A DNA stretch of 64,000 bases from contig JBBMOA010000001.1 of assembly GCA_037954235.1 (NCBI GenBank), forward strand, positions 7,268,001 to 7,332,000, written 5' to 3'. Shown here piece after piece: positions 1-16,300 of this stretch. The DNA comes from Aulostomus chinensis. Taxonomy: Eukaryota; Chordata; Actinopteri; Syngnathiformes; Aulostomidae. A program made the position numbers and the translations under genes. The notes beneath the pieces were generated by a model, which was given only the letters and a program-made list of their open reading frames with translations, was not told where the DNA came from and searched no databases. Each line of letters begins with the position of its first letter. Position 1 is the first letter of the stretch.

Positions 1-3000
1 TTTGAGATCATTAGCAATTCTTCCGACATCACTGTCGCAATATTTTGAGGTTCGAAGCAACTCTTACTACATTATTGTTGCATTATTTTAAGGTTCGTAG
101 CAACTCTTACTACATGACTATCAGCATCACTTTGAGTTTATTAGCAACTATCACTACATTACTGTTAGCATCATTTTGAGTTTATGAGCAATTCTCACGA
201 CATCACTGTAGCATTAAATTGAGTTCATTCGCAACTCTTACTAAATGACTGTCAGCATCACTTTGAGGTTGTTCGAAACTCTTACTACATTACTATAAGC
301 ATCACTGAGTTTCTTAGCAACTATCACTACATTACTGTTAGCATCATCTTGAGTTCATTAGCAATTCTTCCGACATCACTGTCGCAATATTTTGAGGTTC
401 GTAGCAACTCTTACTACATTATTGTTGCATTATTTTAAGGTTTGTAGCAACTCTTACTACATTACTGTCAGCATCACTTTGAGTTTATTGGCAACCATCA
501 CTAAATTACTATTAGCATCATTTTGCGTTGTTTAGCAATTCTCACAACATCACTGTAGCATTAAATTGAGTTCATTAGCAACTCTTACTTAATGACTGTC
601 AGCATCACTTTGAGGTTATTCAAAGTTTCACTCCATTACTTTTAGCATCATTTTGAGTTCATTAGCAATTCTTACTACATCACTGTCGCATCACTTTGAG
701 GTTCTTTGAAACTCTTACTACATGACTGTCAGCATCACTTTGAGGTTTTTGGAAACACTTACTACATTAATTTAAGCATCACTGAGTTAATAGCAACTAT
801 CACTACATTACTTTTAGCATCATTTTGAGTTCATTAGCAATTCTTACGACATCACTGTCGCATCATTTTGAGATCATTAGCAATTCTTCCGACATCACTG
901 TCGCAATATTTTGAGGTTCGTAGCAACTCTTACTACATTATTGTTGCATTATTTTAAGGTTCGTAGCAACTCTTAGTTCATGACTGTCAGCATCACTTTG
1001 AGGTTGTTCAAAACACTTACAACATGACTGTCAGCATCACTTTGAGGTTGTTCAAAACACTTACTACATGACTGTCAGCATCACTGAGTTGATTAGCAAC
1101 TATCACAACGTTACTCTTAGCATCATTTTGAGTTCAATAGCAATTCTTCCGACATCACTGTCGCAATATTTTGAGGTTCGTAGCAACTCTTACTACATTA
1201 TTGTTGCATTATTTTAAAGTTCGTAGCAACTCTTAATACATTACTGTCGCATCACTTTGAGTTTATTAGCAACAATCACTACATTAGTGTTGGCATCATT
1301 TTGAGTTTTTGCGCAATTCTCACGAAATCACTGTAGCATTAAATTGAGTTCATTAGCAACTCTTACTTCATGACTGTCAGCATCACTTTGAGGTTGTTCG
1401 AAACTCTTACTACATTACTGTAAGCATCACTGAGTTTCTTAGCAACTATCACTACATTACTGTGAGCATCATCTTGAGTTCATTAGCAATTCTTCCGACA
1501 TTACTGTCGCAATATTTTGAGGTTCGTAGCGACTTTTACTACATTACTGTCGCATTATTTTGAGGTTTGTAGCAAAACTTACTACCTGACTGTCAGCATC
1601 ACTTTGAGGTTATTCGAAAGTTTCACTCCATTACTGTTAGCATCATCTTGAGTTCATTAGCAATTCTTCCGACATCACTGTTGCATTATTTTGAGGTTCG
1701 TAGCAACTCTTAGTACATGACTGCCAGCATCACTTTGAGGTTATTCGAAACTTTCACTCCATTACTTTTAGCATCATTTTCAGTTCATTAGCAATTCTTA
1801 CTACATCACTGTAGCATTATTTTGAGGTTCGTAGCAACTCTTACTACATGACTGTCAGCATCACTTTGAGGTTATTCGAAACTTTCACTCCATTAATCTT
1901 AGCATCATTTTGAGTTCATTAGAAATTCTTACGAAATCACTGTCACATCATTTTGAGATCATTAGCAATTCTTCCGACATCACTGTCGCAATATTTTGAG
2001 GTTCGTAGCAACTCTTACTACATTATTGTTGCATTATTTAAAGGTTCGTAGCAACTCTTACTACATTACTGTCAGCATCACTTTGAGTTTATTAGCAACT
2101 ATCACGACATTACTGTTAGCATCATTTTGAGTTTATTAGCAATTCTTACGACATCACTGTCGCATTATTTTGAGGTTCGAAGAAACTCTTACTACTTTAC
2201 TGTTTGCATCATTTTGAGGTTAGAAGCAACTCTTACTACATTACTGTCAGCATCACTTTGAGGTTGTTAGAAACACTACATTACTGTAAGCATCACTTGA
2301 GTTTTTAGCAACTATCACTACATTACTGTTAGCATCATTTTGAGTTCATTAGCAATTCTTCCGACATCACTGTCGCAATATTTTGAGATTCGGAGCAACT
2401 TTTACTACATTACTGTAGCATTATTTTGAGGTTCGTAGCAACTCTTACTACAGGACCGTTAGCATCACTTTGAGGTAATTCGAAACTTTCACTCCATTAC
2501 TGTTAGCATCATTTTGAGTTCATTAGCCATTCTTACTACATCACTGCGCATCATTTTGAGATCATTAGCAATTCTTCTGACATCACTGTCGCATTATTTT
2601 GAGGTTCGTAGCAACTCTTACTACATGACTGTCAGCATCACTTTGAGGTTATTCGAAACGTTCACTCCATTACTGTTAGCATCATTTTGAGTTCATTAGC
2701 AATTCTTACTAAATCACTGTCGTATCATTTTGAGATCTTTTGCAATTCTTCTGACATCACTGTCGCATTATTTTGAGGTTCGTAGCAACTCTTACTACAT
2801 GACTGTCAGCATCACTTTGAGGTTATTCGAAACTCTTACTACATTACTGTAAGCCTCACTGAGTTGATAAGCAACCATCACTACATTACTATTAGCATCA
2901 TTTTAAGTTCATTAGCAATTCTTCCGAAATCACTGTCGCAATATTTTGAGGTTCGTAGCATCTTTTACTACATTACTGTCGCATTATTTTGAGGTTCGTA

Positions 3001-6000
3001 GCAACTCTTTGTACATGACTGTCAGCATCACTTTGAGGTTATTCGAAACACTTACTACATTACTGTCAGCATCACTGAGTTGATTAGCAGCTATCACTAT
3101 ATTACTGTTTGCATCATTTTGAGTTCATTAGGAATTCTTCCGACATCACTGTCGCAATATTTTGAGGTTCGTAGCAACTTTTATTACATTACTGTCACAT
3201 TGTTTTGAGGTTCGTAGCAACTCTTACTACATGACCGTCAGCATTACTTTGAGGTTATTCAAAACTTTCACTCCATGACTCTTAGCATCATTTTGAGTTC
3301 ATTAGCAATTCTTACTAAATGACTGTCGCATCATTTTGAGATCATTAGCAATTCTTTCGACATCCCTTTCGCATTATTTTGTGGTTCGTAGCAACTCTTA
3401 CTACATGACTGTCAGCATCACTTTGAGGTTGTTCGAAACACTTACTACATCACTGTCGCATCATTTTGAGATCATTAGCAATTCTTCCGACATCACTGTC
3501 GCATTATTTTGAGGTTCGTAGCAACTCTTGCTACATGACTGTCAGCATCACTTTGAGGTTATTCGAAACACTTACTACATTACTGTAAGCATCACTGAGT
3601 TGATTAGCAACTATCACTCCATTACTGTTAGCATCATTTTGAGTTCATTAGCAATTCTTCCGACATCACTGTCGCAATATTTTGAGGTTCGTAGCAACTC
3701 TTACTACATTATTGTTGCATTATTTTAAGGTTCATAGCAACTCTTAGTACATTACTGTTAGCATCATTTTGAGTTCATTAGCAATTCTTCCGACATCACT
3801 GTCGCAATATTTTGAGGTTCGTAGCAACTCTTACTTCATTATTGTTGCATTATTTTGAGTTTATTAGCAACTATCACTACATTACTGTTAGCATCATTTT
3901 GAGTTGTTGAGCAATTGTCACGACATCACTGTAGCATTAAATTGAGTTCATTTGCAACTCTTACTACATTACTGTCAGCATCACTTTGAGGTTATTCAAA
4001 GTTTCACTCCATTACTGTTACATCATTTTGAGTTCATTAGCAATTCATAAGACATCACTGTCAAAATCATTTTTGATTTTATTAAAATCTTCCTACATCA
4101 CTTTAGCATCATTTTTAAGTTCCTAGCAGCTATCACTACGTTCCTGTGAGCATCATTTTTAGTTTATTAGCAATTCTTTCAACATCACTGTCAGCATCAT
4201 TTTGAGTTCATTAGCAATTCTTCTGACATCACTGTTGCATTATTTTGAGGTTCGTAGCAACTCTTAATACATGACTGTCAGCATCACTTTGAGGTTGTTC
4301 GAAACACTTACTACATTACTGTAAGCATCACTGAGTTGATTAGCAACTATCACTACGTTACTGTTAGCATCATTTTGAGTTCAATAGCAATTCATACTAC
4401 ATCACTGTAGCATTATTTTGAGATCATTAGCAATTCTTACTACATCACTGGAGCATTATTTCGAGGTTCGTAGCAACTCTTACGACATGACTGTCAGCAT
4501 CACTTTGAGGTTTTTCGAAACACTTACTACATTACTGGAAGCATCACTGAGTTGATTAGCAACTATCACTACATTACTGTTACTATCATTTTGATATCAT
4601 TAGCAATTCTTCTGACATCACTGTCGCAATATTTTGAGGTTCGTAGCAACTTTTACTACATCACTGTCGCATTATTTTGAGGTCCGTAGCAACTCTTACT
4701 ACATGACCGTCAGCATTACTTTGAGGTTATTCAAAACTTTCACTCCATGACTCTTAGCATCATTTTGAGTTCATTAGCAATTCTTACTAAATGACTGTTG
4801 CATCATTTTGAGATCATTAGCAATTCTTTCGACATCCCTTTCGCATTATTTTGTGGTTCGTAGCAACTCTTACTACATGACTGTCAGCATCACTTTGAGG
4901 TTGTTCGAAACACTTACTACATCACTGTCGCATCATTTTGAGATCATTAGCAATTCTTCTACAATCACTGTCGCATTATTTTGAGGTTCGTAGCAACTCT
5001 TACTACATTATTGTTGCATTATTTAAAGGTTCGTAGCAACTCTTACTACATTACTGTCAGCATCACTTTGAGTTTATTAGCAACTATCACGACATTACTG
5101 TTAGCATCATTTTGAGTTTATTAGCAATTCTTACGACATCACTGTAGCATTAAATTGAGTTCATTAGCAACTCTTACTACATGACTGTCAGCATCACTTT
5201 GAGGTTATTCGAAACTTTCACTCCATTACTGTTAGCATCATTTTGAGTTCATTAGCAAATCTTACTACATCACTGTCGCATCATTTTTAGATCATTAGCA
5301 ATTCTTCCGACATCACTGTCGCATTAGTTTGAGGTTCGTAGCAACTGTTACTACATGACTGTCAGCATCACTTTGAGGTTATTCGAAACACTTACTACAT
5401 TACTGTAAGCATCACTGAGTTGATTAGCAACTATCAGTACATTACTGTAAGCATCATTTTAAGTTCATTAGCAATTCTTCCGACATCACTGTCGCAATAT
5501 TTTGAGGTTCGTAACAACTCTAACTACATTATTGTTGCATTATTTCAAGGTTCGTAGCAACTCTTACTACATTATATTTGCATTATTTTAAGGTTCGTAG
5601 CAACTCTTACTACATTACTGTCAGCATCACTTTAAGTTTATTAGCAACTATCACTACATTACTGTTAGCATCATTTTGAGTTCATGAGCAATTCTCACGA
5701 CATCACTGTAGTATTAAATTGAGTTCATTAGCAACTCTTATTAAATGACTGTCAGCATCACTTTGAGGTTATTTTGAAAAATTCACTCCATTTCTGTTAG
5801 CATCATTTTGAGTTCATTAGCAATTCTTACTACATCACTGTCGCATCATTTTGAGATCATTAGCAATTCTTCCGACATCACTGTCGCATCATTTTGAGAT
5901 CATTAGCAATTTTTCGAGATCACTGTCGCATTATTTTGAGGTTCGTAGCAACTCTTAGTACATGACTGTCAGCATCACTTTGAGGTTATTCGAAACACTT

Positions 6001-7879
6001 ACTACATTACTGTAAGCCTCACTGAGTTGATAAGCAACTATCAGTACATTACTGTTACCATCATTTTAAGTTCATTAGCAATTCTTCCGACATCACTGGC
6101 GCAATATTTTGAGGTTCGTAGGAACTCTTACTCCATTATTGTTGCATTATTTTAAGGTTCGTAGCAACTCTTAGTACATGACTGTCAGCATCACTTTGAG
6201 GTTATTCAAAGTTTCACTCCATTACTGTTAGCATCATTTTGAGTTCATTAGCAATTCTTACTACATCACTGTCGCATCATTTTGAGATCATTAGCAATTC
6301 TTCCGACATCACTGTCGCAATATTTTGAGGTTCGTAGCAACTTATACTACATTATTGTTGCATTATTTTAAGGTTCATAGCAACTCTTACTACATTACTG
6401 TCAGCGTCACTTTGAGTTTATTAGCAACTATCACTACATTACTGTTCGCATCATTTTGCGTTGTTGAGCAATTCTCACAACATCACTGTAGCATTAAATT
6501 GAGTTCATTCGCAACTCTTACTAAATGACTGTCAGCATCACTTTGAGGTTATTCAAAGTTTCACTCCATTACTGTTAGCATCATTTTGAGTTCATTAGCA
6601 ATTCTTACTACATCACTGTCGCATCACTTTGAGGTTGTTTGAAACTCTTACTACATGACTGTCAGCATCACTTTGAGGTTGTTGGAAACACTTACTACAT
6701 TACTTTAAGCATCACTGAGTTAATAGCAACTATACCTACATTACTGTCAGCATCACTTTAAGTTTATTAGCAACTATCACTACATTACTGTTAGCATCAT
6801 TTTGAGTTCATGAGCAATTCTCACGACATCACTGTAGCATTAAATTGAGTTCATTAGCAACTCTTACTAAATGACTGTCAGCATCACTTTGAGTTTATTA
6901 GCAACTATCACTACATTACTGTTAGCATCACTGAGTTAATAGCAACTATCACTACATTACTTTTAGCATCATTTTGAGTTCATTTGCAATTCTTACGACA
7001 TCACTGTCCCATCATTTTGAGTTCATTAGCAATTCTTAATACATCACTGTCGCATCATTTTGAGTTCATTAGCAATTCTTACTACATCACTGTCGCATCA
7101 TTTTGAGATCATTAGCAATTCTTCCAACATCACTGTCGCAATATTTTGAGGTTCGTAGCAACTCTTACTACATTATTGTTGCATTATTTTAAGGTTCGTA
7201 GCAAGTCTTACTACATGACTGTCAGCATCACTTTGAGTTTATTAGCAACTATACCTACATTACTGTCAGCATCACTTTAAGTTTCTTCGCAACTATCACT
7301 ACATTACTGTGAGCATCATTTTGAGTTCATGAGAAATTCTCACGACATCACTGTAGCATTAAATTGAGTTCATTAGCAACTCTTACTAAATGACTGTCAG
7401 CATCACTTTGAGTTTATTAGCAACTATCACTACATTACTGTTAGCATCACTGAGTTGATTAGCAACTATCACTACATTACTGTTAGCATCATATTGAGTT
7501 CATTAGCAATTCTTCCGACATCACTGTCACAATATTTTGAGGTTCGTAGCAACTTTTACTACATTACTGTCGCATTATTTTGAGGTTCGTAGCAACACTT
7601 ACTACATGACTTTCAGCATCACTTTGAGGTTATTTTGAAAATTTCACTCCATTTCTGTTAGCATCATTTTGAGTTCATTAGCAATTCTTACTACATCACT
7701 GTCGCATCATTTTGAGATAATTAGCAATTCTTCCGACATCACTGTCGCAATATTTTGAGGTTCGTAGCAACTCTTAGTACATGACTGTCAGCATCACTTT
7801 GAGGTTATTCGAAACGTTCACTCCATGACTGTTAGCATCATTTTGAGTTCATTAAAAATTCTTTCTAAAGCGACATCAC

Positions 7880-10800
7880 ATCTTTAGCAATTCTTCCGAC
7901 ATCACTGTCGCAATATTTTGAGGTTCGTAGCAACTCTTACTAAATTATTGTTGCATTATTTTAAGGTTCGTAGCAACTCTTACTACATGACTGTCAGCAT
8001 CACTTTGAGTTTATGAGCAACTATACCTACATGACTGTCAGCATCACTTTAAGTTTATTAGCAACTATCACTACATTACTGTTAGCATCATTTTGAGTTC
8101 ATGAGCAATTCTCACGACATCACTGTAGCATTAAATTGAGTTCATTAGCAACTCTTACTAAATGACTGTCAGCATCACTTTGAGTTTATTAGCAACTATC
8201 ACTACATTACTGTTAGCATCACTGAGTTAATAGCAACTATCACTACATTACTTTTAGCATCATTTTGAGTTCATTTGCAATTCTTACGACATCACTGTCC
8301 CATCATTTTGAGTTCATTAGCAATTCTTAATACATCACTGTCGCATCATTTTGAGTTCATTAGCAATTCTTACTACATCACTGTCGCATCATTTTGAGAT
8401 CATTAGCAATTCTTCCAACATCACTGTCGCAATATTTTGAGGTTCGTAGCAACTCTTACTACATTATTGTTGCATTATTTTAAGGTTCGTAGCAAGTCTT
8501 ACTACATGACTGTCAGCATCACTTTGAGTTTATTAGCAACTATACCTACATTACTGTCAGCATCACTTTAAGTTTCTTCGCAACTATCACTACATTACTG
8601 TGAGCATCATTTTGAGTTCATGAGAAATTCTCACGACATCACTGTAGCATTAAATTGAGTTCATTAGCAACTCTTACTAAATGACTGTCAGCATCACTTT
8701 GAGTTTATTAGCAACTATCACTACATTACTGTTAGCATCACTGAGTTGATTAGCAACTATCACTACATTACTGTTAGCATCATATTGAGTTCATTAGCAA
8801 TTCTTCCGACATCACTGTCACAATATTTTGAGGTTCGTAGCAACTTTTACTACATTACTGTCGCATTATTTTGAGGTTCGTAGCAACACTTACTACATGA
8901 CTTTCAGCATCACTTTGAGGTTATTTTGAAAATTTCACTCCATTTCTGTTAGCATCATTTTGAGTTCATTAGCAATTCTTACTACATCACTGTCGCATCA
9001 TTTTGAGATAATTAGCAATTCTTCCGACATCACTGTCGCAATATTTTGAGGTTCGTAGCAACTCTTAGTACATGACTGTCAGCATCACTTTGAGGTTATT
9101 CGAAACGTTCACTCCATGACTGTTAGCATCATTTTGAGTTCATTAAAAATTCTTTCTAAAGCGACATCACATCTTTAGCAATTCTTCCGACATCACTGTC
9201 GCAATATTTTGAGGTTCGTAGCAACTCTTACTAAATTATTGTTGCATTATTTTAAGGTTCGTAGCAACTCTTACTACATGACTGTCAGCATCACTTTGAG
9301 TTTATGAGCAACTATACCTACATGACTGTCAGCATCACTTTAAGTTTATTAGCAACTATCACTACATTACTGTTCGCATCATTTTGAGTTTGTGAGCAAT
9401 TCTCACGACATCACTGTAGCATTAAATTGAGTTCATTAGCAACTCTTACTAAATGACTGTCAGCATCACTTTGAGTTTATTAGCAACTTTCACTACATTA
9501 CTTTTAGCATCATTTTGAGTTCATTAGCAATTCTTACGACATCACTGTCCCATCATTTTGAGTTCTTTAGCAATTCTTACTACATCACTGTCGCATCATT
9601 TTGAGTTCATTAGCAATTCTTACTACATCACTGTCGCATCATTTTGAGATCATTAGCAATTCTTCCGACATCACTGTCGCAATATTTTGAGGTTCGTAGC
9701 AACTCTTACTACATTATTGTTGCATTATTTTAAGGTTCGTAGCAACTCTTACTACATGACTGTCAGCATCACTTTGAGTTTATTAGCAACTATACCTACA
9801 TTACTGTCAGCATCACTTTAAGTTTATTAGCAACTATCACTACATTACTGTTAGCATCATTTTGAGTTCATGAGCAATTCTCACGACATCACTGTAGCAT
9901 TAAATTGAGTTCATTAGCAACTCTTACTAAATGACTGTCAGCATCACTTTGAGTTTATTAGCAACTATCACTACATTACTTTTAGCATCATTTTGAGTTC
10001 ATTAGCAATTCTTACGACATCACTGTCCCATCATTTTGAGTTCATTAGCAATTCTGACTACATCACTGTCGCATCATTTTGAGTTCATTAGCAATTCTTA
10101 CTACATCACTGTCGCATCATTTTGAGATCATTAGCAATTCTTCCGACATCACTGTCGCAATATTTTGAGGTTCGTAGCATCTCTTACTACATTATTGTTG
10201 CATTATTTTAAGGTTCGTAGCAACTCTTACTACATGACTGTCAGCATCACTTTGAGTTTTTTAGCAACTATACCTACATTACTGTCAGCATCACTTTAAG
10301 TTTATTAGCAACTATCACTACATTACTGTTCGCATCATTTTGAGTTCATGAGCAATTCTCACGACATCACTGTAGCATTAAATTGAGTTCATTAGCAACT
10401 CTTACTAAATGACTGTCAGCATCACTTTGAGTTTATTAGCAACTATCACTACATTACTTTTAGCATCATTTTGAGTTCATTAGCAATTCTTACGACATCA
10501 CTGTCCCATCATTTTGAGTTCATTAGCAATTCTTACTACATCACTGTCGCATCATTTTGAGTTCATTAGCAATTCTTACTACATCACTGTCGCATCATTT
10601 TGAGATCATTAGCAATTCTTCCGACATCACTGTCGCAATATTTTGAGGTTCGTAGCATCTCTTACTACATTATTGTTGCATTATTTTAAGGTTCGTAGCA
10701 ACTCTTACTCCATGACTGTCAGCATCACTTTGAGTTTATTAGCAACTATACCTACATTACTGTCAGCATCACTTTAAGTTTATTAGCAACTATCACTACA

Positions 10801-12308
10801 TTACTGTTCGCATCATTTTGAGTTCATGATCAATTCTCACGACATCACTGTAGCATTAAATTGAGTTCATTAGCAACTCTTACTAAATGACTGTCAGCAT
10901 CACTTTGAGTTTATTAGCAACTATCACTACATTACTGTTAGCATCACTGAGTTGATTAGCAACTATCACTACATTACTGTTAGCATCATCTTGAGTTCAT
11001 TAGCAATTCTTCCGACATCACTGTCGCAATATTTTGAGGTTCGTAGCAAATCTGACTACATTATTGTTGCATTATTTTAAGGTCCGTAGCAACTCTTAGT
11101 ACATGACTGTCAGCATCACTTTGAGGTTATTTTGAAAATTTCACTCCATTTCTGTTAGCATCATTTTGAGTTCATTAGCAATTCTTACTACATCACTGTC
11201 GCATCATTTTGAGATCATTAGCAATTCTTCCGACATCACTGTCGCATTATTTTGAGGTTCGTAGCAACTCTTAGTACATGACTGTCAGCATCACTTTGAG
11301 GTTATTCGAAACACTTACTACATTACTGTAAGCATCACTGAGTTGATTAGCAATTCTTACTAAATCACCGTCTCATCATTTTGAGATCTTTAGCAATTCT
11401 TCTGACATCACTGTCGCATTATTTTGAGGTTCGTAGCAATTCTTAATACATGACTGTCACCATCACTTTGAGGTTATTCGAAACACTGACTACATTACTG
11501 TAAGCCTCACTGAGTTGATAAGCAACTATCACTACATTACTGTTAGCATCATTTTAAGTTCATTAGCAATTCTTCCGACATCACTGTCGCAATATTTTGA
11601 GGTTCGTAGCAACTTTTACTACATTACTGTCGCATTATTTTGAGGTTCGTAGCAACTCTTTTTACATGACTATCAGCATCACTTTGAGGTTATTCGAAAC
11701 ACTTACTACATTACTGTAAGCATCACTGAGTTGATTAGCAACTATCACTACATTAGTGTTCGCATCATTTTGAGTTCATTAGGAATTCTTCCGACATCAC
11801 TGTCGCAATATTTTGAGGTTCGTCGCAACTTTTACTACATTACTGTCACATTATTTTGAGGTTTGTAGCAACTCTTAGTACATGACTTTCAGCATCACTT
11901 TGAGGTTATTCAAAGTTTCAATCCATTACTGTTAGCATCATTTTGAGTTCATTAGCAATTCTTACTACATCACTGTCGCATCATTTTGAGATCATTAGCA
12001 ATTCTTCCGACATCACTGTCGCAATATTTTGAGGTTCGTAGCAACTCTTACTACATTATTGTTGCATTATTTTAAGGTTTGTAGCAACTCTTACTACATT
12101 ACTGTCAGCATCACTTTGAGTTTATTAGCAACTATCACTACATTACTGTTAGCATCATTTTGCGTTGTTGAGCAATTCTCAGAACATCACTGGAGCATTA
12201 AATTGAGTTCATTAGCAACTCTTACTAAATGACTGTCAGCATCACTTTGAGGTTATTCAAAGTTTCACTCCATTACTGTTAGCATCATTTTGAGTTCATT
12301 TGCAATTC
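7880..12308 (+). repeat. Higher-order satellite block, copy 1 of a ~4.4-kb duplication
   Basis: Several rare words recur at a constant offset of 5494-5495 bp. The GTCCCATCATT variant at 8297 and 9547 recurs at 13792 and 15042. The odd word CTTTCTAAAGCGACATC at 9152 recurs at 14647. The monomer combination around 12029 recurs at 17523. Agreement fades before about 7880 and after about 12308, so these are approximate ends judged by eye. Inside the block, three copies of the GTCCCATCATT variant at 9547, 10025 and 10503 mark a 478-bp, eleven-monomer unit. Confidence 0.8.
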
Positions 12309-13373
12309 TTACTCCATCACTGTCGCATCACTTTGAGGTTCGTAGCAACTCTTACTACATGACTGTCACCATCACTTTGAGGTTATTCGAAACACGTACT
12401 ACATTACTGTAAGCCTCACTGAGTTGATAAGCAACTATCACTACATTACTGTTAGCATCATTTTGAGTTCATTAGCAATTCTTACGACATCACGGTCGCA
12501 TCATTTTGAGTTCATTAGCAATTCTTACTACATCACTGTCGCATCATTTTGAGATCATTAGCAATTCTTACTACATCACTGTCGCATCATTTTGAGATCA
12601 TTAGCAATTCTTCTGACATCAATGTCACATTATTTTGAGGTTCGTTGCAACTCTTACTACATTATTGTTGCATTATTTTAAGGTTCCTAGCAACTCTTAC
12701 TACATGACTGTCAGCATCACTTTGAGTTTATTAGCAACTATCACTACATTACTGTTAGCATCATTTTGAGTTTATGAGCAATTCTCACGACATCACTGTA
12801 GCATTAAATTGAGTTCATTAGCAACTCTTACTAAATGACTGTCAGCATCACTTTGAGGTTGTTCGAAACTCTTTCTACATTACTTTAAGCATCACTGAGT
12901 TTCTTAGCAACTATCACTACATTACTGTTAGCATCATCTTGAGTTCATTTGCAATTCTTCCAACATCACTGTCGCAATATTTTGAGGTTCGTAGCAACTT
13001 TTCCTACATTACTGTCGCATTATTTTGAGGTTCGTAGCAACTCTTACTAAATGACTGTCAGCATCACTTTGAGGTTATTCAAAGTTTCACTCCATTACTG
13101 TTAGCATCATTTTGAGTTCATTAGCAATTCTTACTACATCACTGTCGCATCACTTTGAGGTTGTTTGAAACTCTTACTACATGACTGTCAGCATCACTTT
13201 GAGGTTGTTGGAAACACTTACTACATTACTTTAAGCATCACTGAGTTAATAGCAACTATCACTACATTACTTTTAGCATCATTTTGAGTTCCTTAGCAAT
13301 TCTTACTACATCACTGTCGCATCATTTTGAGTTCATTAGCAATTCTTACTACATCACTGTCGCATCATTTTGA

Positions 13374-16300
13374 GATCATTAGCAATTCTTCCGACATCAC
13401 TGTCGCAATATTTTGAGGTTCGTAGCAACTCTTACTACATTATTGTTGCATTATTGTAAGGTTCGTAGCAACTCTTACTACATGACTGTCAGCATCACTT
13501 TGAGTTTATTAGCAACTATACCTACATTACTGTCAGCATCACTTTAAGTTTATTAGCAACTATCACTACATTACTGTTAGCATCATTTTGAGTTCATGAG
13601 CAATTCTCACGACATCACTGTAGCATTAAATTGAGTTCGTTAGCAACTCTTACTAAATGACTGTCAGCATCACTTTGAGTTTATTAGCAACTATCACTAC
13701 ATTACTGTTAGCATCACTGAGTTAATAGCAACTATCACTACATTACTTTTAGCATCATTTTGAGTTCATTTGCAATTCTTACGACATCACTGTCCCATCA
13801 TTTTGAGTTCATTAGCAATTCTTAATACATCACTGTCGCATCATTTTGAGTTCATTAGCAATTCTTACTACATCACTGTCGCATCATTTTGAGATCATTA
13901 GCAATTCTTCCAACATCACTGTCGCAATATTTTGAGGTTCGTAGCAACTCTTACTACATTATTGTTGCATTATTTTAAGGTTCGTAGCAAGTCTTACTAC
14001 ATGACTGTCAGCATCACTTTGAGTTTATTAGCAACTATACCTACATTACTGTCAGCATCACTTTAAGTTTCTTCGCAACTATCACTACATTACTGTGAGC
14101 ATCATTTTGAGTTCATGAGAAATTCTCACGACATCACTGTAGCATTAAATTGAGTTCATTAGCAACTCTTACTAAATGACTGTCAGCATCACTTTGAGTT
14201 TATTAGCAACTATCACTACATTACTGTTAGCATCACTGAGTTGATTAGCAACTATCACTACATTACTGTTAGCATCATATTGAGTTCATTAGCAATTCTT
14301 CCGACATCACTGTCACAATATTTTGAGGTTCGTAGCAACTCTTACTACATTACTGTCGCATTATTTTGAGGTTCGTAGCAACACTTACTGCATGACTTTC
14401 AGCATCACTTTGAGGTTATTTTGAAAATTTCACTCCATTTCTGTTAGCATCATTTTGAGTTCATTAGCAATTCTTACTACATCACTGTCGCATCATTTTG
14501 AGATAATTAGCAATTCTTCCGACATCACTGTCGCAATATTTTGAGGTTCGTAGCAACTCTTAGTACATGACTGTCAGCATCACTTTGAGGTTATTCGAAA
14601 CGTTCACTCCATGACTGTTAGCATCATTTTGAGTTCATTAAAAATTCTTTCTAAAGCGACATCACATCTTTAGCAATTCTTCCGACATCACTGTCGCAAT
14701 ATTTTGAGGTTCGTAGCAACTCTTACTAAATTATTGTTGCATTATTTTAAGGTTCGTAGCAACTCTTACTACATGACTGTCAGCATCACTTTGAGTTTAT
14801 GAGCAACTATACCTACATTACTGTCAGCATCACTTTAAGTTTATTAGCAACTATCACTACATTACTGTTCGCATCATTTTGAGTTTATGAGCAATTCTCA
14901 CGACATCACTGTAGCATTAAATTGAGTTCATTAGCAACTCTTACTAAATGACTGTCAGCATCACTTTGAGTTTATTAGCAACTTTCACTACATTACTTTT
15001 AGCATCATTTTGAGTTCATTAGCAATTCTTACGACATCACTGTCCCATCATTTTGAGTTCTTTAGCAATTCTTACTACATCACTGTCGCATCATTTTGAG
15101 TTCATTAGCAATTCTTACTACATCACTGTCGCATCATTTTGAGATCATTAGCAATTCTTCCGACATCACTGTCGCAATATTTTGAGGTTCGTAGCAACTC
15201 TTACTACATTATTGTTGCATTATTTTAAGGTTCGTAGCAACTCTTACTACATGACTGTCAGCATCACTTTGAGTTTATTAGCAACTATACCTACATTACT
15301 GTCAGCATCACTTTAAGTTTATTAGCAACTATCACTACATTACTGTTAGCATCATTTTGAGTTCATGAGCAATTCTCACGACATCACTGTAGCATTAAAT
15401 TGAGTTCATTAGCAACTCTTACTAAATGACTGTCAGCATCACTTTGAGTTTATTAGCAACTATCACTACATTACTTTTAGCATCATTTTGAGTTCATTAG
15501 CAATTCTTACGACATCACTGTCCCATCATTTTGAGTTCATTAGCAATTCTTACTGCATCACTGTCGCATCATTTTGAGTTCATTAGCAATTCTTACTGCA
15601 TCACTGTCGCATCATTTTGAGTTCATTAGCAATTCTTACTACATCACTGTCGCATCATTTTGAGATCATTAGCAATTCTTCCGACATCACTGTCGCAATA
15701 TTTTGAGGTTCGTAGCATCTCTTACTACATTATTGTTGCATTATTTTAAGGTTCGTAGCAACTCTTACTACATGACTGTCAGCATCACTTTGAGTTTATT
15801 AGCAACTATACCTACATTACTGTCAGCATCACTTTAAGTTTATTAGCAACTATCACTACATTACTGTTCGCATCATTTTGAGTTCATGAGCAATTCTCAC
15901 GACATCACTGTAGCATTAAATTGAGTTCATTAGCAACTCTTACTAAATGACTGTCAGCATCACTTTGAGTTTATTAGCAACTATCACTACATTACTTTTA
16001 GCATCATTTTGAGTTCATTAGCAATTCTTACGACATCACTGTCCCATCATTTTGAGTTCATTAGCAATTCTTACTACATCACTGTCGCATCATTTTGAGT
16101 TCATTAGCAATTCTTACTACATCACTGTCGCATCATTTTGAGATCATTAGCAATTCTTCCGACATCACTGTCGCAATATTTTGAGGTTCGTAGCATCTCT
16201 TACTACATTATTGTTGCATTATTTTAAGGTTCGTAGCAACTCTTACTCCATGACTGTCAGCATCACTTTGAGTTTATTAGCAACTATACCTACATTACTG

